In this document: in pieces, positions 24,068 through 33,672 of the stretch | Position numbering within the stretch: position 1 is the stretch's first letter | How the letters are laid out: each line of letters starts with the position of its first letter | Source of the DNA: an uncultured Muribaculaceae bacterium | Lineage (GTDB): Bacteria; Bacteroidota; Bacteroidia; Bacteroidales; Muribaculaceae | Direction: 5' to 3' | Length of the DNA stretch: 64,000 nt | NCBI GenBank assembly: GCA_910585755.1 | Contig: CAJUFH010000003.1 | Span: forward strand, 29,387-93,386 | Program-made: the position numbers and the translations under genes | Notes under the pieces: generated by a model | The model's input: the letters and a program-made list of their open reading frames with translations, nothing else | Databases searched by the model: none | What the model was told of the DNA's origin: nothing

Positions 24068-24099
24068 CAAAGTTACTGATTTTCCGCGTTTTCCGCAAG
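24068..24099 (-). promoter_or_regulatory. Promoter of rplU-rpmA
   Basis: Minus strand: perfect -7 box TAACTTTG (forward 24068-24075) and CTTG (24096-24099), a 3-of-4 match to TTTG, 20 bases apart. It is divergent from the TAATTTTG box at 24130. Confidence 0.65.
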
Positions 24100-24129
24100 C
24101 GTTAGGCTTTCCTGTTTAAGATTTTTTTG

Positions 24130-24137
24130 TAATTTTG
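24130..24137 (+). promoter_or_regulatory. -7 box ahead of the DUF2851 gene
   Basis: TAATTTTG matches the -7 consensus exactly, but no clear -33 box is 20 bases upstream. It ends four bases before the ATG at 24142, so the transcript would be leaderless or the start is slightly downstream. Confidence 0.4.
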
Positions 24138-24141
24138 CCGT

Positions 24142-25482
24142 ATGGAGAAGCTAATGCAGTTCGTCTGGCAGCACCGGCTGGGGCTGATTAAGGACGCCGC
24201 GACCACCCGCGGCCTCCCCCTCCGCGTGCTCGACCCCGGAAGGCTCAACACCGATGCCGGGCCCGACTTCTTCAACGCCGCCCTGAAAATCGGCGACCAG
24301 ACCTGGCACGGCAACGTCGAGATGCACGTCCGGGCCTCCGACTGGCACCGCCACGGCCACGACTCCGACCGGGCGTACGATTCGGTGGTGCTCCACGTCG
24401 TCGCGGTCGACGACGCCGAAATCCGCCGCCCCGACGGCTCCGCCATCCCCCAGGCCGTGATGGAGATAGGTTCAGGCGCGAGGGAGCGCTACGAGGCGTT
24501 CGGCAAAGGCTCCGACACAGGCCTCCCCTGCGCCGAGGGGCTGCGGTCAATCCCCTCGATTTATGTTTCCGACTGGCTGACGGCCCTGGCCGTGGAGCGC
24601 GTGTTCGCCAAGAGCGAGCGCGCCGCCGCGATCGCCGAAGCTACCGGCGGCAACTGGGAGGAGGCTGCCTATATAACTTTCGCCCGAGCGCTCGGCTTCG
24701 GGCTGAACAGCGAGCCGTTCGAGCTGACAGCCCGCTCCCTCCCCCTCAACATCCTGCTGAAACACCGCGACAACCCCCTTTCGGTCGAGGCCATGGTATT
24801 CGGCCAGGCCGGACTGATTCCCGACCCGGCGATTGACGAGGACCCATACGTCGAGGCCCTCCGCCAAGAATACAAGTTCATGGCGGCCAAATTCTCGCTG
24901 CGCTCCCCGCGGCCCCAATGGAAAATGGCCCGCACCCGCCCGCAGAACCTTCCCTACCGCCGCCTGGCGCTCCTGGCGAAAAAGGTTGCCGACGGGTTCG
25001 GGCTGATGGGCGACCTGGCCGCGGCCGGCGGCTCCGCCGAGCGCGTCCGCGACCTCCTGAGCGTCACCCCCGAAGGATTCTGGGCCACGCACTACACCTT
25101 CGCCCCCTCGCGGGTAAAGGCGTTTCCGGGCGTCCTCGGGAAGAGCGCCGTTGACTCCCTGATAATCAACGTCGCCGTCCCGCTGCTCCACGCCCGCGCC
25201 GCCTCGCGGGGCGACGATTCCGCGATGGAGCGCGCCCTCGACCTCCTCTGCTCCCTCCCGCCGGAGGAGAACTCCGTCGTGCGCCTGTTCACCGAGGCCG
25301 GCATCCCCTGCCGCGACGCCTTCGCCTCGCAGGCCCTCGTGGAGCTGCGCCGCGAGTTCTGCGAGAAAAAGAAATGCATCTACTGCCGCTTCGGTCGCCG
25401 CCTCCTCTCCAAATCCATCGCCGAAGCCCCCGCACCCTCCGCGTCCACCGTATCCCCCCTCGGCCCCGCCCTCCCTTTCTGA
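24142..25482 (+). CDS. DUF2851 family protein
   Basis: This 446-residue protein begins MEKLMQFVWQHRLG and has the family core LDPGRLNTDAGPDFFNAALK, TWHGNVEMHVRASDWHRHGH, and YDSVVLHVV, then a C-terminal CEKKKCIYCRFGRRLL with three clustered cysteines. DUF2851 is common in Bacteroidota; acidic and histidine residues in the N-terminal half suggest a nuclease-like metal site, but that is my inference. It diverges from rplU. No signal peptide is seen. Confidence 0.88.
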   Translation: MEKLMQFVWQHRLGLIKDAATTRGLPLRVLDPGRLNTDAGPDFFNAALKIGDQTWHGNVEMHVRASDWHRHGHDSDRAYDSVVLHVVAVDDAEIRRPDGSAIPQAVMEIGSGARERYEAFGKGSDTGLPCAEGLRSIPSIYVSDWLTALAVERVFAKSERAAAIAEATGGNWEEAAYITFARALGFGLNSEPFELTARSLPLNILLKHRDNPLSVEAMVFGQAGLIPDPAIDEDPYVEALRQEYKFMAAKFSLRSPRPQWKMARTRPQNLPYRRLALLAKKVADGFGLMGDLAAAGGSAERVRDLLSVTPEGFWATHYTFAPSRVKAFPGVLGKSAVDSLIINVAVPLLHARAASRGDDSAMERALDLLCSLPPEENSVVRLFTEAGIPCRDAFASQALVELRREFCEKKKCIYCRFGRRLLSKSIAEAPAPSASTVSPLGPALPF

Positions 25483-25499
25483 TTCCAGCCCGCCAAGCC

Positions 25500-25563
25500 C
25501 TACAAATTATAAATCTTATAAGAACTTATAAGTATCTCCTTAACCCTTCACCTTTCACCTTAT
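25500..25563. repeat. GGTGAA-family repeat, short copy 2
   Basis: The 83-base gap between convergent genes contains CTTATAAG twice (25515-25532) and CCCTTCACCTTTCACCT (25545-25561), identical to the pyrimidine run at 17568 and 60275. It is a partial copy without the second arm. Confidence 0.5.
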
Positions 25564-25565
25564 TC

Positions 25566-26798
25566 TTATCCGAAGAAGAGGTAGGCGGCGAGGATGCCGG
25601 CGACAGAGCCGCTGACGTCGGCAAGGAGGGCGTAGCCGACCGCGTAGCGCGTCTTACGAACCCCGACAGAACCGAAATAGACCGCCAGGACGTAGAACAT
25701 CGTGTCGGTAGAGCCCTGGATCGCGGCCGAGACGCGGCTGACGAAAGCGTCGGCCCCGTAGGTATTCATAAGGTCAATCATAAGTCCGCGCGAACCGCTG
25801 CCGCTCAGCGGCTTCATCAGTGCGGTAGGAAGCGCCTCAACCCAGGAGGTGTCGCACCCGAGCCAAGCGACGAAGTCGCGGGTCCACGCCGTCAGCATGT
25901 CCATCGCCCCGGAGGCGCGGAAAACCGCGATGCCTACAAGAATCGCAACGAGGTAGGGGATAATCGTCACGGCGGTCTTGAACCCCTCTTTCGCCCCCTC
26001 GATAAACGTTTCGTACATATTCAGCCGCTTGCGCATCCCCGCGAGCAGGAATCCGACAATAACGCTGAACAACAGGAAGTTGGCGATAAAGCCCGAATAG
26101 CGCTCGACCTGCTCGCCGTCCATCCCCGAGAAAACCCACACCATCGCGGCGATCACGGCCATCATCCCCCCGAGCCATCCAAGCAGCACCGGGTCGGCAA
26201 GCCGTATGCGCTGCTTGACGCACAGCGCGACGATGCCGACAAGCGTCGAGACGAAGGTCGCGAGCAGAATCGGGAGGAATACGTCGGTCGGATTGGCCGC
26301 CCCCGCCTGCGCGCGGTACATCATTATTGAAATAGGTATGAAGCATAGCCCCGACGCGTTGAGAATAAGGAACATAATCATCGCGTCGGTCGCCGTGTCC
26401 TTCTCCTTGTTGAGCGACTGCAGCTCCTGCATAGCCTTGAGGCCCAGCGGGGTAGCGGCGTTGTCGAGGCCGAGCATGTTGGCCGAGACATTCATAAATA
26501 TCGAACCCATCGCCGGATGCCCCTTCGGCACCCCGGGAAACAGGCGGCAGAAAAGGGGCGACACCAACCGGCCGAAAAAGCCGATTACGCCGGCCCGCTC
26601 CCCTATCTTCATCAGCCCCAGCCACATCGCCAGGATTCCCGTCAGCCCCAGCGACACCTCGAACGCGAGCGCCGCGGCCGAGAACGAGCCCTGCATCATC
26701 TCGCTCCACACCCCGGCATCCCCGGTCACGACCGTGCGCCCCAGCGCCACCGCGAACGCCACCAGGAAAAACGCCGCCCAAATATAATTCAGCACCAT
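25566..26798 (-). CDS. Fused SpmA/SpmB-type nucleoside-recognition (Gate) membrane protein
   Basis: This 410-residue protein with about ten hydrophobic segments fuses SpmA-like and SpmB-like halves. The SpmA half has IFMNVSANMLGLDNAATPLG and KDTATDAMIMFLILNASG; the SpmB half has LMKPLSGSGSRGLMIDLMN and AIQGSTDTMFYVLAVYFGS. The family is named from Bacillus spore maturation but is common in non-sporulating Bacteroidota, where its transport role is unknown. The ATG at 26798 fits the first helix; the longer open frame adds an unlikely polar tail. Confidence 0.88.
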   Translation of the reverse strand: MVLNYIWAAFFLVAFAVALGRTVVTGDAGVWSEMMQGSFSAAALAFEVSLGLTGILAMWLGLMKIGERAGVIGFFGRLVSPLFCRLFPGVPKGHPAMGSIFMNVSANMLGLDNAATPLGLKAMQELQSLNKEKDTATDAMIMFLILNASGLCFIPISIMMYRAQAGAANPTDVFLPILLATFVSTLVGIVALCVKQRIRLADPVLLGWLGGMMAVIAAMVWVFSGMDGEQVERYSGFIANFLLFSVIVGFLLAGMRKRLNMYETFIEGAKEGFKTAVTIIPYLVAILVGIAVFRASGAMDMLTAWTRDFVAWLGCDTSWVEALPTALMKPLSGSGSRGLMIDLMNTYGADAFVSRVSAAIQGSTDTMFYVLAVYFGSVGVRKTRYAVGYALLADVSGSVAGILAAYLFFG

Positions 26799-26814
26799 AT
26801 AAGCATCTATCGAT

Positions 26815-27090
26815 TTACTTCTTAAACAGCTCCGAATGAGAGCCAAGCCTTACCAAATCAATAACATCCGCCTCCCGGTCAAACCAAATCAGCAAGAAAT
26901 CACCTTCTATATGGCATTCCATATGATTGGCATAATTACCAGTAAGCATATGCGGGCTGAACTCAGCCGGAATCGGTTCCTCATTCTGCAATTTTTGCAA
27001 GATTGCGAACAACTTGGCAACCTTAGCCGGATTGCGACGAATGCGCTTATAGTCTTTTTTATATTGCGTTGTCGGGTATAGCCGCTTCAT
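26815..27090 (-). CDS. YafQ-like RelE-superfamily toxin
   Basis: This 91-residue basic protein (MKRLYPTTQYKKDYKRIRRN, HMLTGNYANHMECHIEGDFL, IWFDREADVIDLVRLGSHSELF) has the YafQ pattern: the His-rich central strand and a C-terminal LVRLGSHSELF. Such toxins cleave mRNA on the ribosome. It overlaps the antitoxin stop by 4 bp. Histidines in ECHIEGD and GSHSELF are candidates for the active site. It looks intact. Confidence 0.88.
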   Translation of the reverse strand: MKRLYPTTQYKKDYKRIRRNPAKVAKLFAILQKLQNEEPIPAEFSPHMLTGNYANHMECHIEGDFLLIWFDREADVIDLVRLGSHSELFKK

Positions 27091-27353
27091 AGCCCCATTG
27101 ATTTTTCCATTGCCTCGATTGACGAGAGGTCAAGAGGCTCGGAGTCGCGCAACTTACCACTACGCGCCTCCGCCATCGCGGCAAGCGTCTCCTCGTTCGG
27201 TTCGTTGTATGCCGCTCCGAGAAGCAACGTCTCGACGAAGTTGTTCAGACTTCTGTTCTGCCGCTTTGCCAGCAGTTTAAGGCGCTCAATCAGGTCAACC
27301 GGTAACCTGAAGCTCTGATTCTTTTTCTGTACAGCGAGTTCCATCTTCTTCAT
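27087..27353 (-). CDS. Ribbon-helix-helix antitoxin of the YafQ-like pair
   Basis: This 88-residue protein has an N-terminal ribbon-helix-helix-like segment (NQSFRLPVDLIERLKLLAKR and NRSLNNFVETLLLGA) for DNA binding and an acidic C-terminal half for toxin neutralisation. It precedes and overlaps the toxin gene, the normal order, and would repress its own promoter at 27368-27399. Confidence 0.82.
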   Translation of the reverse strand: MKKMELAVQKKNQSFRLPVDLIERLKLLAKRQNRSLNNFVETLLLGAAYNEPNEETLAAMAEARSGKLRDSEPLDLSSIEAMEKSMGL

Positions 27354-27367
27354 ATTTACTTATACCG

Positions 27368-27399
27368 CGAAGTTATATCATTTGTATTACAAAAACAAT
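27368..27399 (-). promoter_or_regulatory. Promoter of the toxin-antitoxin pair
   Basis: Minus strand: TAACTTCG (forward 27368-27375) and ATTG (27396-27399) with a 20-base spacer. It lies 15 bases before the antitoxin ATG, where an autorepressor would bind. Confidence 0.6.
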
Positions 27400-27509
27400 C
27401 AGTATGCCGTTTATGTTAATCTTCTATGTTGCCAAACAGGGATTTTAGGCTGGTTAAATCCCGTTAAAACAAAAAATAGGTGTAACTTCGCGTTCTATAT
27501 GTTTAAGCG

Positions 27510-28436
27510 ATGAGAAAAATACTGACAATATTGATGGCGGTCTCGATAAGCCTCGCCGCCTTCGGCGAGGGTCCGGCTGTCGCGCCCGGTGCGACAGCGC
27601 CGCTGGATTTCACTGACTTCAACCCGGCCGACACCGCGAGGGTCGCGCCGCTCTTCGAGGCGGAAGAGATTGTCTACGAGAGCGTTCCGGCGGTTCCGTG
27701 CCCCACCTTCCGTGACGGGATGAAGGTTAACTACTGGCAGCTCGGCACCCCGGTCGTCGTAGGGGCAGCGGCCTCGCTGTTTGTCAGGACCCCGAAACTG
27801 GTCCAGGCCCGCGAATACGTCCAAAAGCACCTCTCGCAGCACGGCAACCACAAGACAACGGTCGACAACTACCTCCAGTACGCCCCGATTGTTGCCTCTT
27901 ACGGCCTCTACGCCTGCGGTCTCAAAGGGGAAAACGGACTGCTCGACCGCACGATCATCGCCGCGATGAGCTACACTATCTTCGTCGCGATCAACGCCGG
28001 AATGAAATACGCCTTCCACGAGAAGCGCCCCGACAGCAACGCCCATAACTCCTTCCCGTCGGGCCACACGGGGACAGCCGTCACCGGCGCCGAGTTCCTG
28101 CGCCGCGAGTACTGGTCCACTTCCCCCTGGATCGGGGTCGCCGGATACGCCGTGGCTCTCACTACCGCATACCTGCGCATCCACAACGACCGCCACTGGA
28201 TCAACGACGTGGTCGGGGGCGCCGCGGTCGGCTATTTCTCGACGACGCTCGCCTACTGGCTCTATCCCAAGATTTTCCGTAAACGCTACGAACGCCATAT
28301 GAAGGAGCGCGAGGAGCGGCTGGCCCGCGAGTGCGCCGGTCTCGACCTTCCCCGCCGCCGCAACTCCGTCACCGGGTTCGGCGCCCCGTTCGCCGGCTCA
28401 GGCGTGGTCGGATTCTCCATGGCCTTGACATTTTGA
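27510..28436 (+). CDS. PAP2-family membrane-associated phosphatase
   Basis: This 308-residue protein has a signal peptide (MRKILTILMAVSISLAAFGE) and a type 2 phosphatidic-acid phosphatase domain. The three motifs are present: FHEKRPDS (KRP about 172-174), SFPSGHTGT (181-189) and RIHNDRHWINDVV (about 224-236), with the catalytic histidines in motifs II and III. It would dephosphorylate lipid phosphates or undecaprenyl diphosphate on the periplasmic side; substrate is not determined. A TAACTTCG -7 box lies at 27483-27490, without a clear -33 box. Confidence 0.9.
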   Translation: MRKILTILMAVSISLAAFGEGPAVAPGATAPLDFTDFNPADTARVAPLFEAEEIVYESVPAVPCPTFRDGMKVNYWQLGTPVVVGAAASLFVRTPKLVQAREYVQKHLSQHGNHKTTVDNYLQYAPIVASYGLYACGLKGENGLLDRTIIAAMSYTIFVAINAGMKYAFHEKRPDSNAHNSFPSGHTGTAVTGAEFLRREYWSTSPWIGVAGYAVALTTAYLRIHNDRHWINDVVGGAAVGYFSTTLAYWLYPKIFRKRYERHMKEREERLARECAGLDLPRRRNSVTGFGAPFAGSGVVGFSMALTF

Positions 28437-28450
28437 AAAATTCTTAAATA

Positions 28451-28482
28451 ATTGGTGAATAGGCGAAGTTGGCGTAATTTCG
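28451..28482 (+). promoter_or_regulatory. Promoter of the DUF2723 gene
   Basis: ATTG (28451-28454), a 20-base spacer and TAATTTCG (28475-28482). It starts 15 bases after the PAP2 stop, so the DUF2723-deacetylase-queG set can be transcribed on its own. Confidence 0.6.
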
Positions 28483-28523
28483 CGCATCATAAGGGCGCCG
28501 CGGCGCTCCCCCACGTTTCCGCA

Positions 28524-31500
28524 ATGAAAAAGTACAACCTCCTCAACAACATCCTCGGATGGGCGTGTTTCGCGATCGCCGCTGTCACATACCTGCTGAC
28601 AGTCGAGCCTACCGCCTCGTTCTGGGACTGCCCCGAATTTATCGCGCAAGGCACGAAACTCGAAGTCGGCCACCCGCCGGGCAACCCGATTTTCATGCTC
28701 GCGGCCCGCTTCTTCGTGAACTTCGCCGGAGGCGACGTGACGAAGGCGGCGCTGATGGTCAACTCGATGTCGGCGCTTCTCTCCGCGGGCACCATCCTGC
28801 TGCTGTTCTGGACCATTACCCACCTCGTCAAGCGACTGATTGTCAAGGATGACGCCGACGACGTGAGCCTGCTGGAGATGCTCGTGATCTTCGGGGCCGG
28901 AGTCTGCGGCGCGCTGGTCTACACCTGGAGCGACACCTTCTGGTTCTCCGCCGTCGAGGGTGAGGTCTACGCCTTCTCGTCGTTCTGCACTGCGCTGGTA
29001 TTCTGGCTGATCCTCAAATGGGAAAACCGCGCCGACCAGCCCCATTCCGACCGCTACCTGGTTCTTATAGCCTACATTATCGGAGTGTCGATCGCCGTCC
29101 ACCTGCTCAACCTCCTCTGCATCCCCGCGATCGTGCTGGTATTCTACTACCGCAAGTTCAAGGACACCACGGCCACCGGCTCGCTGATTGCCCTGGCCGT
29201 CGCTGCCGCCATAGTGGCGCTTATCCTCTACGGGCTGGTTCCGGGCTTCATCGAGGTAGCCCAGTCGTTCGAGCTGCTGTTCGTCAACACCTTCGGGATG
29301 GGCTACAACACCGGCGTCCTCGCCTACACCATCCTGTTCCTCGCCGCCGCCATATGGGCCGTCTCGGCCCTCTACCGCCAGAAGTCGGCAACCGAAATCC
29401 GGGTGTCGTTCCTGCTGGCCATAATCCTTTCGGGCATGCCCTTCATCGGGTCGGGATGGCTCGTTCCCGTGGTGCTGATCGGCGCCCTGGGAGCCTTCCT
29501 GTGGATGGCAAAGAAGCTCCCGGTGCGCATCCTGACGGTCTGCGCCCTGAGCGTCCTGGTGATTTTCGCCGGATATTCGAGCTACGCCCTGCTGCTGATA
29601 CGCTCCCACGCCAATCCCCCGATGAACCAGAACGCCCCCGACAACGTGTTCGCCCTCTCCTCCTACCTCAACCGCGAGCAGTACGGCGAGACCCCCCTCC
29701 TCTACGGCCACACATTCAAGTCGTCCGTGCAGTATGAGGCCGACGACTACGGGAGCTACGGCTTCAAAAAGAAAGATGTCAAGGATGTCTACAGCAAGGT
29801 CGTCAAAAGCGACCCCTCGGAGCCTGACCGCTACATCGCCAAAGAGGCCTTCTCCTACGAGATGACCCCTAAGATGCTCTTCCCCCGCATGTACTCCACC
29901 TCGGCTTCCCATCCGGCGGCCTACATGGAATGGATCGGGGCGACAGAGGCCGACCTCGACAACGTCGAGGCGCCCGTTATCGTCGACAAGGAGGGGAACA
30001 CCATCCGCACAATGATGATGCAGAAGCCCACCTTCGCCCAGAACATGCGCTACTTCTTCAACTACCAGTTGAACTACATGTACTGGCGCTACTTCATGTG
30101 GAACTTCGCCGGACGCCAGAACGACATCGCCGGACAGGGCGAGGCCAACCACGGCAACTGGATTTCAGGCATCCCCTTCATCGACAATCCCCGCCTGGGG
30201 GACCAGAGCCTCCTCCCCGACGACATAGGGAAGAACAACAAGGGGCATAACGTATTCTACATGCTCCCCCTGCTTCTCGGAATCCTCGGACTTACCTGGC
30301 AGGCGTTCCACTCCAAGCGGGGCATCGAGCAGTTCTGGGTGATTTTCTTCTTCTTTTTCATGACGGGAATCGCCATCGTGCTCTACCTTAACCAGCCACC
30401 GCTGCAGCCCCGTGAGCGCGACTACGCCTTCGCCGGCTCCTTCTACGCCTTCGCCATATGGGTAGGCATGGGGGTACCCGCCCTCTGGGCCCTCGTAAAC
30501 CGCCTGATGAAGAACTCCGTGGCCCCCGAAGGGGAGGATAACAACGGCATCAACCCCCGCGCCGACCGCCGCAAGGCGCTCTACGTCGCATGCGCCGCAT
30601 GCGCCGTCGGGCTGGCCGTGCCCCTTCAGATGGTTTCGCAGACCTGGGACGACCACGACCGCTCGGGCCGCTTCACGACCCGCGACTTCGGAATGAACTA
30701 CCTCTCGTCCGTCGACCCGAACGGCGTTATCTTCACCAACGGCGACAACGACACCTTCCCCCTCTGGTACGCCCAGGAGGTCGAAGGGTACCGCACCGAC
30801 GTCCGCGTCGTCAACCTCTCGTACCTCACGACCGACTGGTACGCCAACCAGATGCGCGTCGCGACCGACGGAGCCGCCGGGCTTCCGACCTCGGCAGTTC
30901 CCGCCGACTACGCCCAGGACCGCCTGCAATACAGCTACTTCGACCAGGAGAACATGAGCCAGGAGCGCGTCAACGCCCTCAACTCGCTCGACGACCTCTA
31001 CCATAACCCGAAAGCGATGTGGCAGGGCTCGCGCGTCATGCGCTACCCCTATATGTACATCCCCTCCAACGCCGAGGCCGCGGCCAAGGCCGGGGTAATC
31101 CTCCCCTCCGAGCTTCCCGCCGCCGAGGAGGCAATCGAGGTATCGCTCTACAAGGACCCGAAGAATCCCGCCGGGGGCGTGACCCTCAGCCAGGCCCTCA
31201 GCCTTGACGTGATCGCCTCCCAGGCCCGCGACGGATGGAACCGCCCGGCATACTTCGCGATGACGGTTCCCGACGAATACTACCTGTCGCTCTCCCCCTA
31301 CCTGCGCAACACCGGCCTGGCATACCAGGTTACACCCCTGCGCAATCCCGAGGACGGGCAGTCGACCTGGATCGCGACCGACAAGATGTACGACAACGTG
31401 ACCAACAAGTTCCGCTGGGGTGGTCTCGACAACCTCAAGGAGGGGCAGGAAGTCTACCTCGACGAGACCGTGCGCCGCATGGTAACCACCCACCGCTCCG

Positions 31501-32003
31501 CGATGTCTGAGCTGGCCTACGCCCTCTTCCTCGAGGGGTACGACGCGATGCACCCCCTCGACTCCATCAACGGCAAGCCTGACGCGGTATATGCCGCCGA
31601 CCGCTTCACCAAGGCCGCCCGCGTGCTCGACATGATCGAGGAGAAGCTCCCCGAGAAGATTGCCCCGTACAGCATACAAATCGGTTACCAGATCGCCGAC
31701 ACATACCTGCGCCTCGCCCAGGCTACGGGCGACACCAACCTGAAGGCCAAGGGCATGGCGATTCTCGAGAAGGAGATTCTGCGCTACGGCCAGTATATCC
31801 CCTACTTCATGGAGCTGCAGCGCACCCTCCCGGGAAGCGGATTCTCCGGCCTCACCTACGCCGACCGCTATATCCCGACCTACCTGTACGTGCTCCTCGA
31901 CGCCTATAACAGCGAGGGGGGCGACAACGCGCTCCTCCAGGAAAAACTCCTGGCCGAAGGGGTTAACATCAACGACCTCACCAGGTTCCTTCCCAAGAAA
32001 TAA
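28524..32003 (+). CDS. DUF2723 large membrane protein (glycosyltransferase-C-like)
   Basis: This 1159-residue protein starts MKKYNLLNNILGWACFAIAA and carries the TVEPTASFWDCPEFI and KLEVGHPPGNPIFML motifs that define DUF2723, with the acidic residues typical of GT-C glycosyltransferases (protein O-mannosyltransferase-like). About a dozen hydrophobic segments occupy residues 10-700; the C-terminal about 450 residues are periplasmic, with FTNGDNDTFPLWYAQEVEG and LLDAYNSEGG. It probably transfers sugars to proteins or lipids on the outer face of the inner membrane. The ATG at 28524 is the family start. Size is normal for the family. Confidence 0.9.
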   Translation: MKKYNLLNNILGWACFAIAAVTYLLTVEPTASFWDCPEFIAQGTKLEVGHPPGNPIFMLAARFFVNFAGGDVTKAALMVNSMSALLSAGTILLLFWTITHLVKRLIVKDDADDVSLLEMLVIFGAGVCGALVYTWSDTFWFSAVEGEVYAFSSFCTALVFWLILKWENRADQPHSDRYLVLIAYIIGVSIAVHLLNLLCIPAIVLVFYYRKFKDTTATGSLIALAVAAAIVALILYGLVPGFIEVAQSFELLFVNTFGMGYNTGVLAYTILFLAAAIWAVSALYRQKSATEIRVSFLLAIILSGMPFIGSGWLVPVVLIGALGAFLWMAKKLPVRILTVCALSVLVIFAGYSSYALLLIRSHANPPMNQNAPDNVFALSSYLNREQYGETPLLYGHTFKSSVQYEADDYGSYGFKKKDVKDVYSKVVKSDPSEPDRYIAKEAFSYEMTPKMLFPRMYSTSASHPAAYMEWIGATEADLDNVEAPVIVDKEGNTIRTMMMQKPTFAQNMRYFFNYQLNYMYWRYFMWNFAGRQNDIAGQGEANHGNWISGIPFIDNPRLGDQSLLPDDIGKNNKGHNVFYMLPLLLGILGLTWQAFHSKRGIEQFWVIFFFFFMTGIAIVLYLNQPPLQPRERDYAFAGSFYAFAIWVGMGVPALWALVNRLMKNSVAPEGEDNNGINPRADRRKALYVACAACAVGLAVPLQMVSQTWDDHDRSGRFTTRDFGMNYLSSVDPNGVIFTNGDNDTFPLWYAQEVEGYRTDVRVVNLSYLTTDWYANQMRVATDGAAGLPTSAVPADYAQDRLQYSYFDQENMSQERVNALNSLDDLYHNPKAMWQGSRVMRYPYMYIPSNAEAAAKAGVILPSELPAAEEAIEVSLYKDPKNPAGGVTLSQALSLDVIASQARDGWNRPAYFAMTVPDEYYLSLSPYLRNTGLAYQVTPLRNPEDGQSTWIATDKMYDNVTNKFRWGGLDNLKEGQEVYLDETVRRMVTTHRSAMSELAYALFLEGYDAMHPLDSINGKPDAVYAADRFTKAARVLDMIEEKLPEKIAPYSIQIGYQIADTYLRLAQATGDTNLKAKGMAILEKEILRYGQYIPYFMELQRTLPGSGFSGLTYADRYIPTYLYVLLDAYNSEGGDNALLQEKLLAEGVNINDLTRFLPKK

Positions 32004-32024
32004 CCGGCTGACTGACGCGAGAAT

Positions 32025-32642
32025 ATGCTGATTGAACGACCGCCCCTGTTCTACCGCCTCCTCTTTCCCGAAGGGCTTTGGCGCTTCAAGGTGAAGAAGC
32101 GCAAGGTGATTTACCTGACGTTCGACGACGGGCCGGTGCCGGAAGTCACCCCCTGGGTGCTCGACACCCTCGACCGTTACGGCGTGAAGGCGACCTTCTT
32201 CATGGTGGGGGACAACGTCGCCCGCAGCCCGGAGCTCTTCGAGGAGATAAAGCGCCGCGGCCACTCCTACGGCAACCACACGATGCACCACCTCCAGGGG
32301 ATGCACGTCTCGACCTACCGCTACCTTCACGACATAACCGAGGCCAACGACCTGATTGACAGCACCCTCTTCCGGCCTCCCCACGGCCTTCTGCGCTGGA
32401 AGCAGTCGAAAATCATCAAAGACCGCTACAATATCATTATGTACGACCTGGTGACCCGCGACTACTCCAAGAAGCTGACCCCGGAGAAGGTTTTCGCCAA
32501 CGTCCGGCGCTACGCCCGCAACGGCTCGATCATCGTGTTCCACGACTCGCTGAAAGCCGAGCGCAACATGAAGGCGGTGCTACCCCAGGCAATCGAATGG
32601 CTGAAAGCCAGAGGATATGAGTTCGAGGTGCTCCCCATGTGA
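32025..32642 (+). CDS. Polysaccharide deacetylase family protein (NodB fold)
   Basis: This 205-residue protein contains IYLTFDDGPVPEVT (catalytic and metal Asp), ATFFMVGDN, HSYGNHTMHHL (metal His pair) and FRPPHGLLRW, the carbohydrate esterase 4 motifs in order. IIVFHDS near the end gives the last catalytic His. It has no signal peptide, as in many short Bacteroidota members, so the acting compartment is uncertain. It overlaps the queG frame by 4 bp if queG starts at GTG 32639. Confidence 0.9.
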   Translation: MLIERPPLFYRLLFPEGLWRFKVKKRKVIYLTFDDGPVPEVTPWVLDTLDRYGVKATFFMVGDNVARSPELFEEIKRRGHSYGNHTMHHLQGMHVSTYRYLHDITEANDLIDSTLFRPPHGLLRWKQSKIIKDRYNIIMYDLVTRDYSKKLTPEKVFANVRRYARNGSIIVFHDSLKAERNMKAVLPQAIEWLKARGYEFEVLPM

Positions 32643-33655
32643 CAATGAAAGAATGTGATAACGGAAAGAATGGCGGAGCCGCCCCCGACGGCGGCTCCGG
32701 CCTTTTACACGCTCTTTCGGCGACTCTTGAAGCCGCCGGAGCGGCGGCGTGGGGCGTTGCCGAGGCCGGGGAGGTCGACCCGGCGGTAATCGACAGTTAC
32801 GACAGCTTCATAGCCCGGGGGCTCCACGCCTCGATGGACTACCTCGAGCGCTACCGCGAGATTCGCGCCAACCCGCTCCGGCTGCTCGAAGGGGAGCCGA
32901 CGCGGGGATGCGTCATTTCCTGCGCCTTCCCTTACACCTCCGACTACCGCCCTGCGCCGGGTGCCGGGCGCATAGCCCGCTACGCCCTCGGCGACGACTA
33001 CCACGACGTGCTCCGCAAGCGCCTCCGGCCCGCGGCTGACATCCTCCGCGCCGCAGGGTTCCAGGGGCGCGTATGCGTCGATTCCGCCCCGATTCTGGAG
33101 CGCTACTGGGCGCGACGCACCGGGCTGGGAAGCGTCGGGCTGAACCACCAGCTCTCGATTCCGGGCCTTGGAAGCTACTTTTTCCTGGCGGAAATCGTTA
33201 CCGACGCGCCCTATGAGGCATTAGCGGCCGCCGAAACGGCAGGGAAAGGTCGCCGGGGGGATGAAAGCACCTCAGACAACGTCAACCCCGGACTGCGCTG
33301 CACCGGATGCGGAGCGTGCGCCAGGGCGTGCCCTACCGGGGCGCTCCGGCCCGACGGCTCCTTTGACGCCCGCCTCTGCCTCAACTACCTGACAATCGAG
33401 CACCGCGGCCCGATCCCCGAGACAGTCGGGGGCAAGCCCTCCGAAGAACTCCTCCGCGACGTTATTTACGGCTGTGACCGCTGCCAGGAGTGCTGCCCCC
33501 TTAACCGCGCCATAACCGCCGAACCCCTCCCCGAGTTCCGCCCCCGCCCGGCCCTGCTCACCCTCACCCGCGAAGCCCTCGACACCCTCTCCCCCGAGGC
33601 CCGCGCCACCCTTCTCCGCCGCTCCCCCCTCCGCCGCGGCCTCAACCGCCGCTAA
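32639..33655 (+). CDS. queG: Epoxyqueuosine reductase
   Basis: This protein (338 residues from GTG, 336 from ATG at 32645) performs the last step of queuosine synthesis in tRNA, reducing epoxyqueuosine with a cobalamin and two 4Fe-4S clusters. Visible are VDSAPILERYWARRTGLGSV, RCTGCGACARACPTGAL (first ferredoxin-like cluster) and IYGCDRCQECCPLNR (second). Other queuosine genes are not adjacent. The N-terminal about 20 residues are Gly-rich and unusual; a start further in is possible. Confidence 0.94.
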   Translation: MTMKECDNGKNGGAAPDGGSGLLHALSATLEAAGAAAWGVAEAGEVDPAVIDSYDSFIARGLHASMDYLERYREIRANPLRLLEGEPTRGCVISCAFPYTSDYRPAPGAGRIARYALGDDYHDVLRKRLRPAADILRAAGFQGRVCVDSAPILERYWARRTGLGSVGLNHQLSIPGLGSYFFLAEIVTDAPYEALAAAETAGKGRRGDESTSDNVNPGLRCTGCGACARACPTGALRPDGSFDARLCLNYLTIEHRGPIPETVGGKPSEELLRDVIYGCDRCQECCPLNRAITAEPLPEFRPRPALLTLTREALDTLSPEARATLLRRSPLRRGLNRR

Positions 33656-33672
33656 CCTTTTCCAAGCCGGAC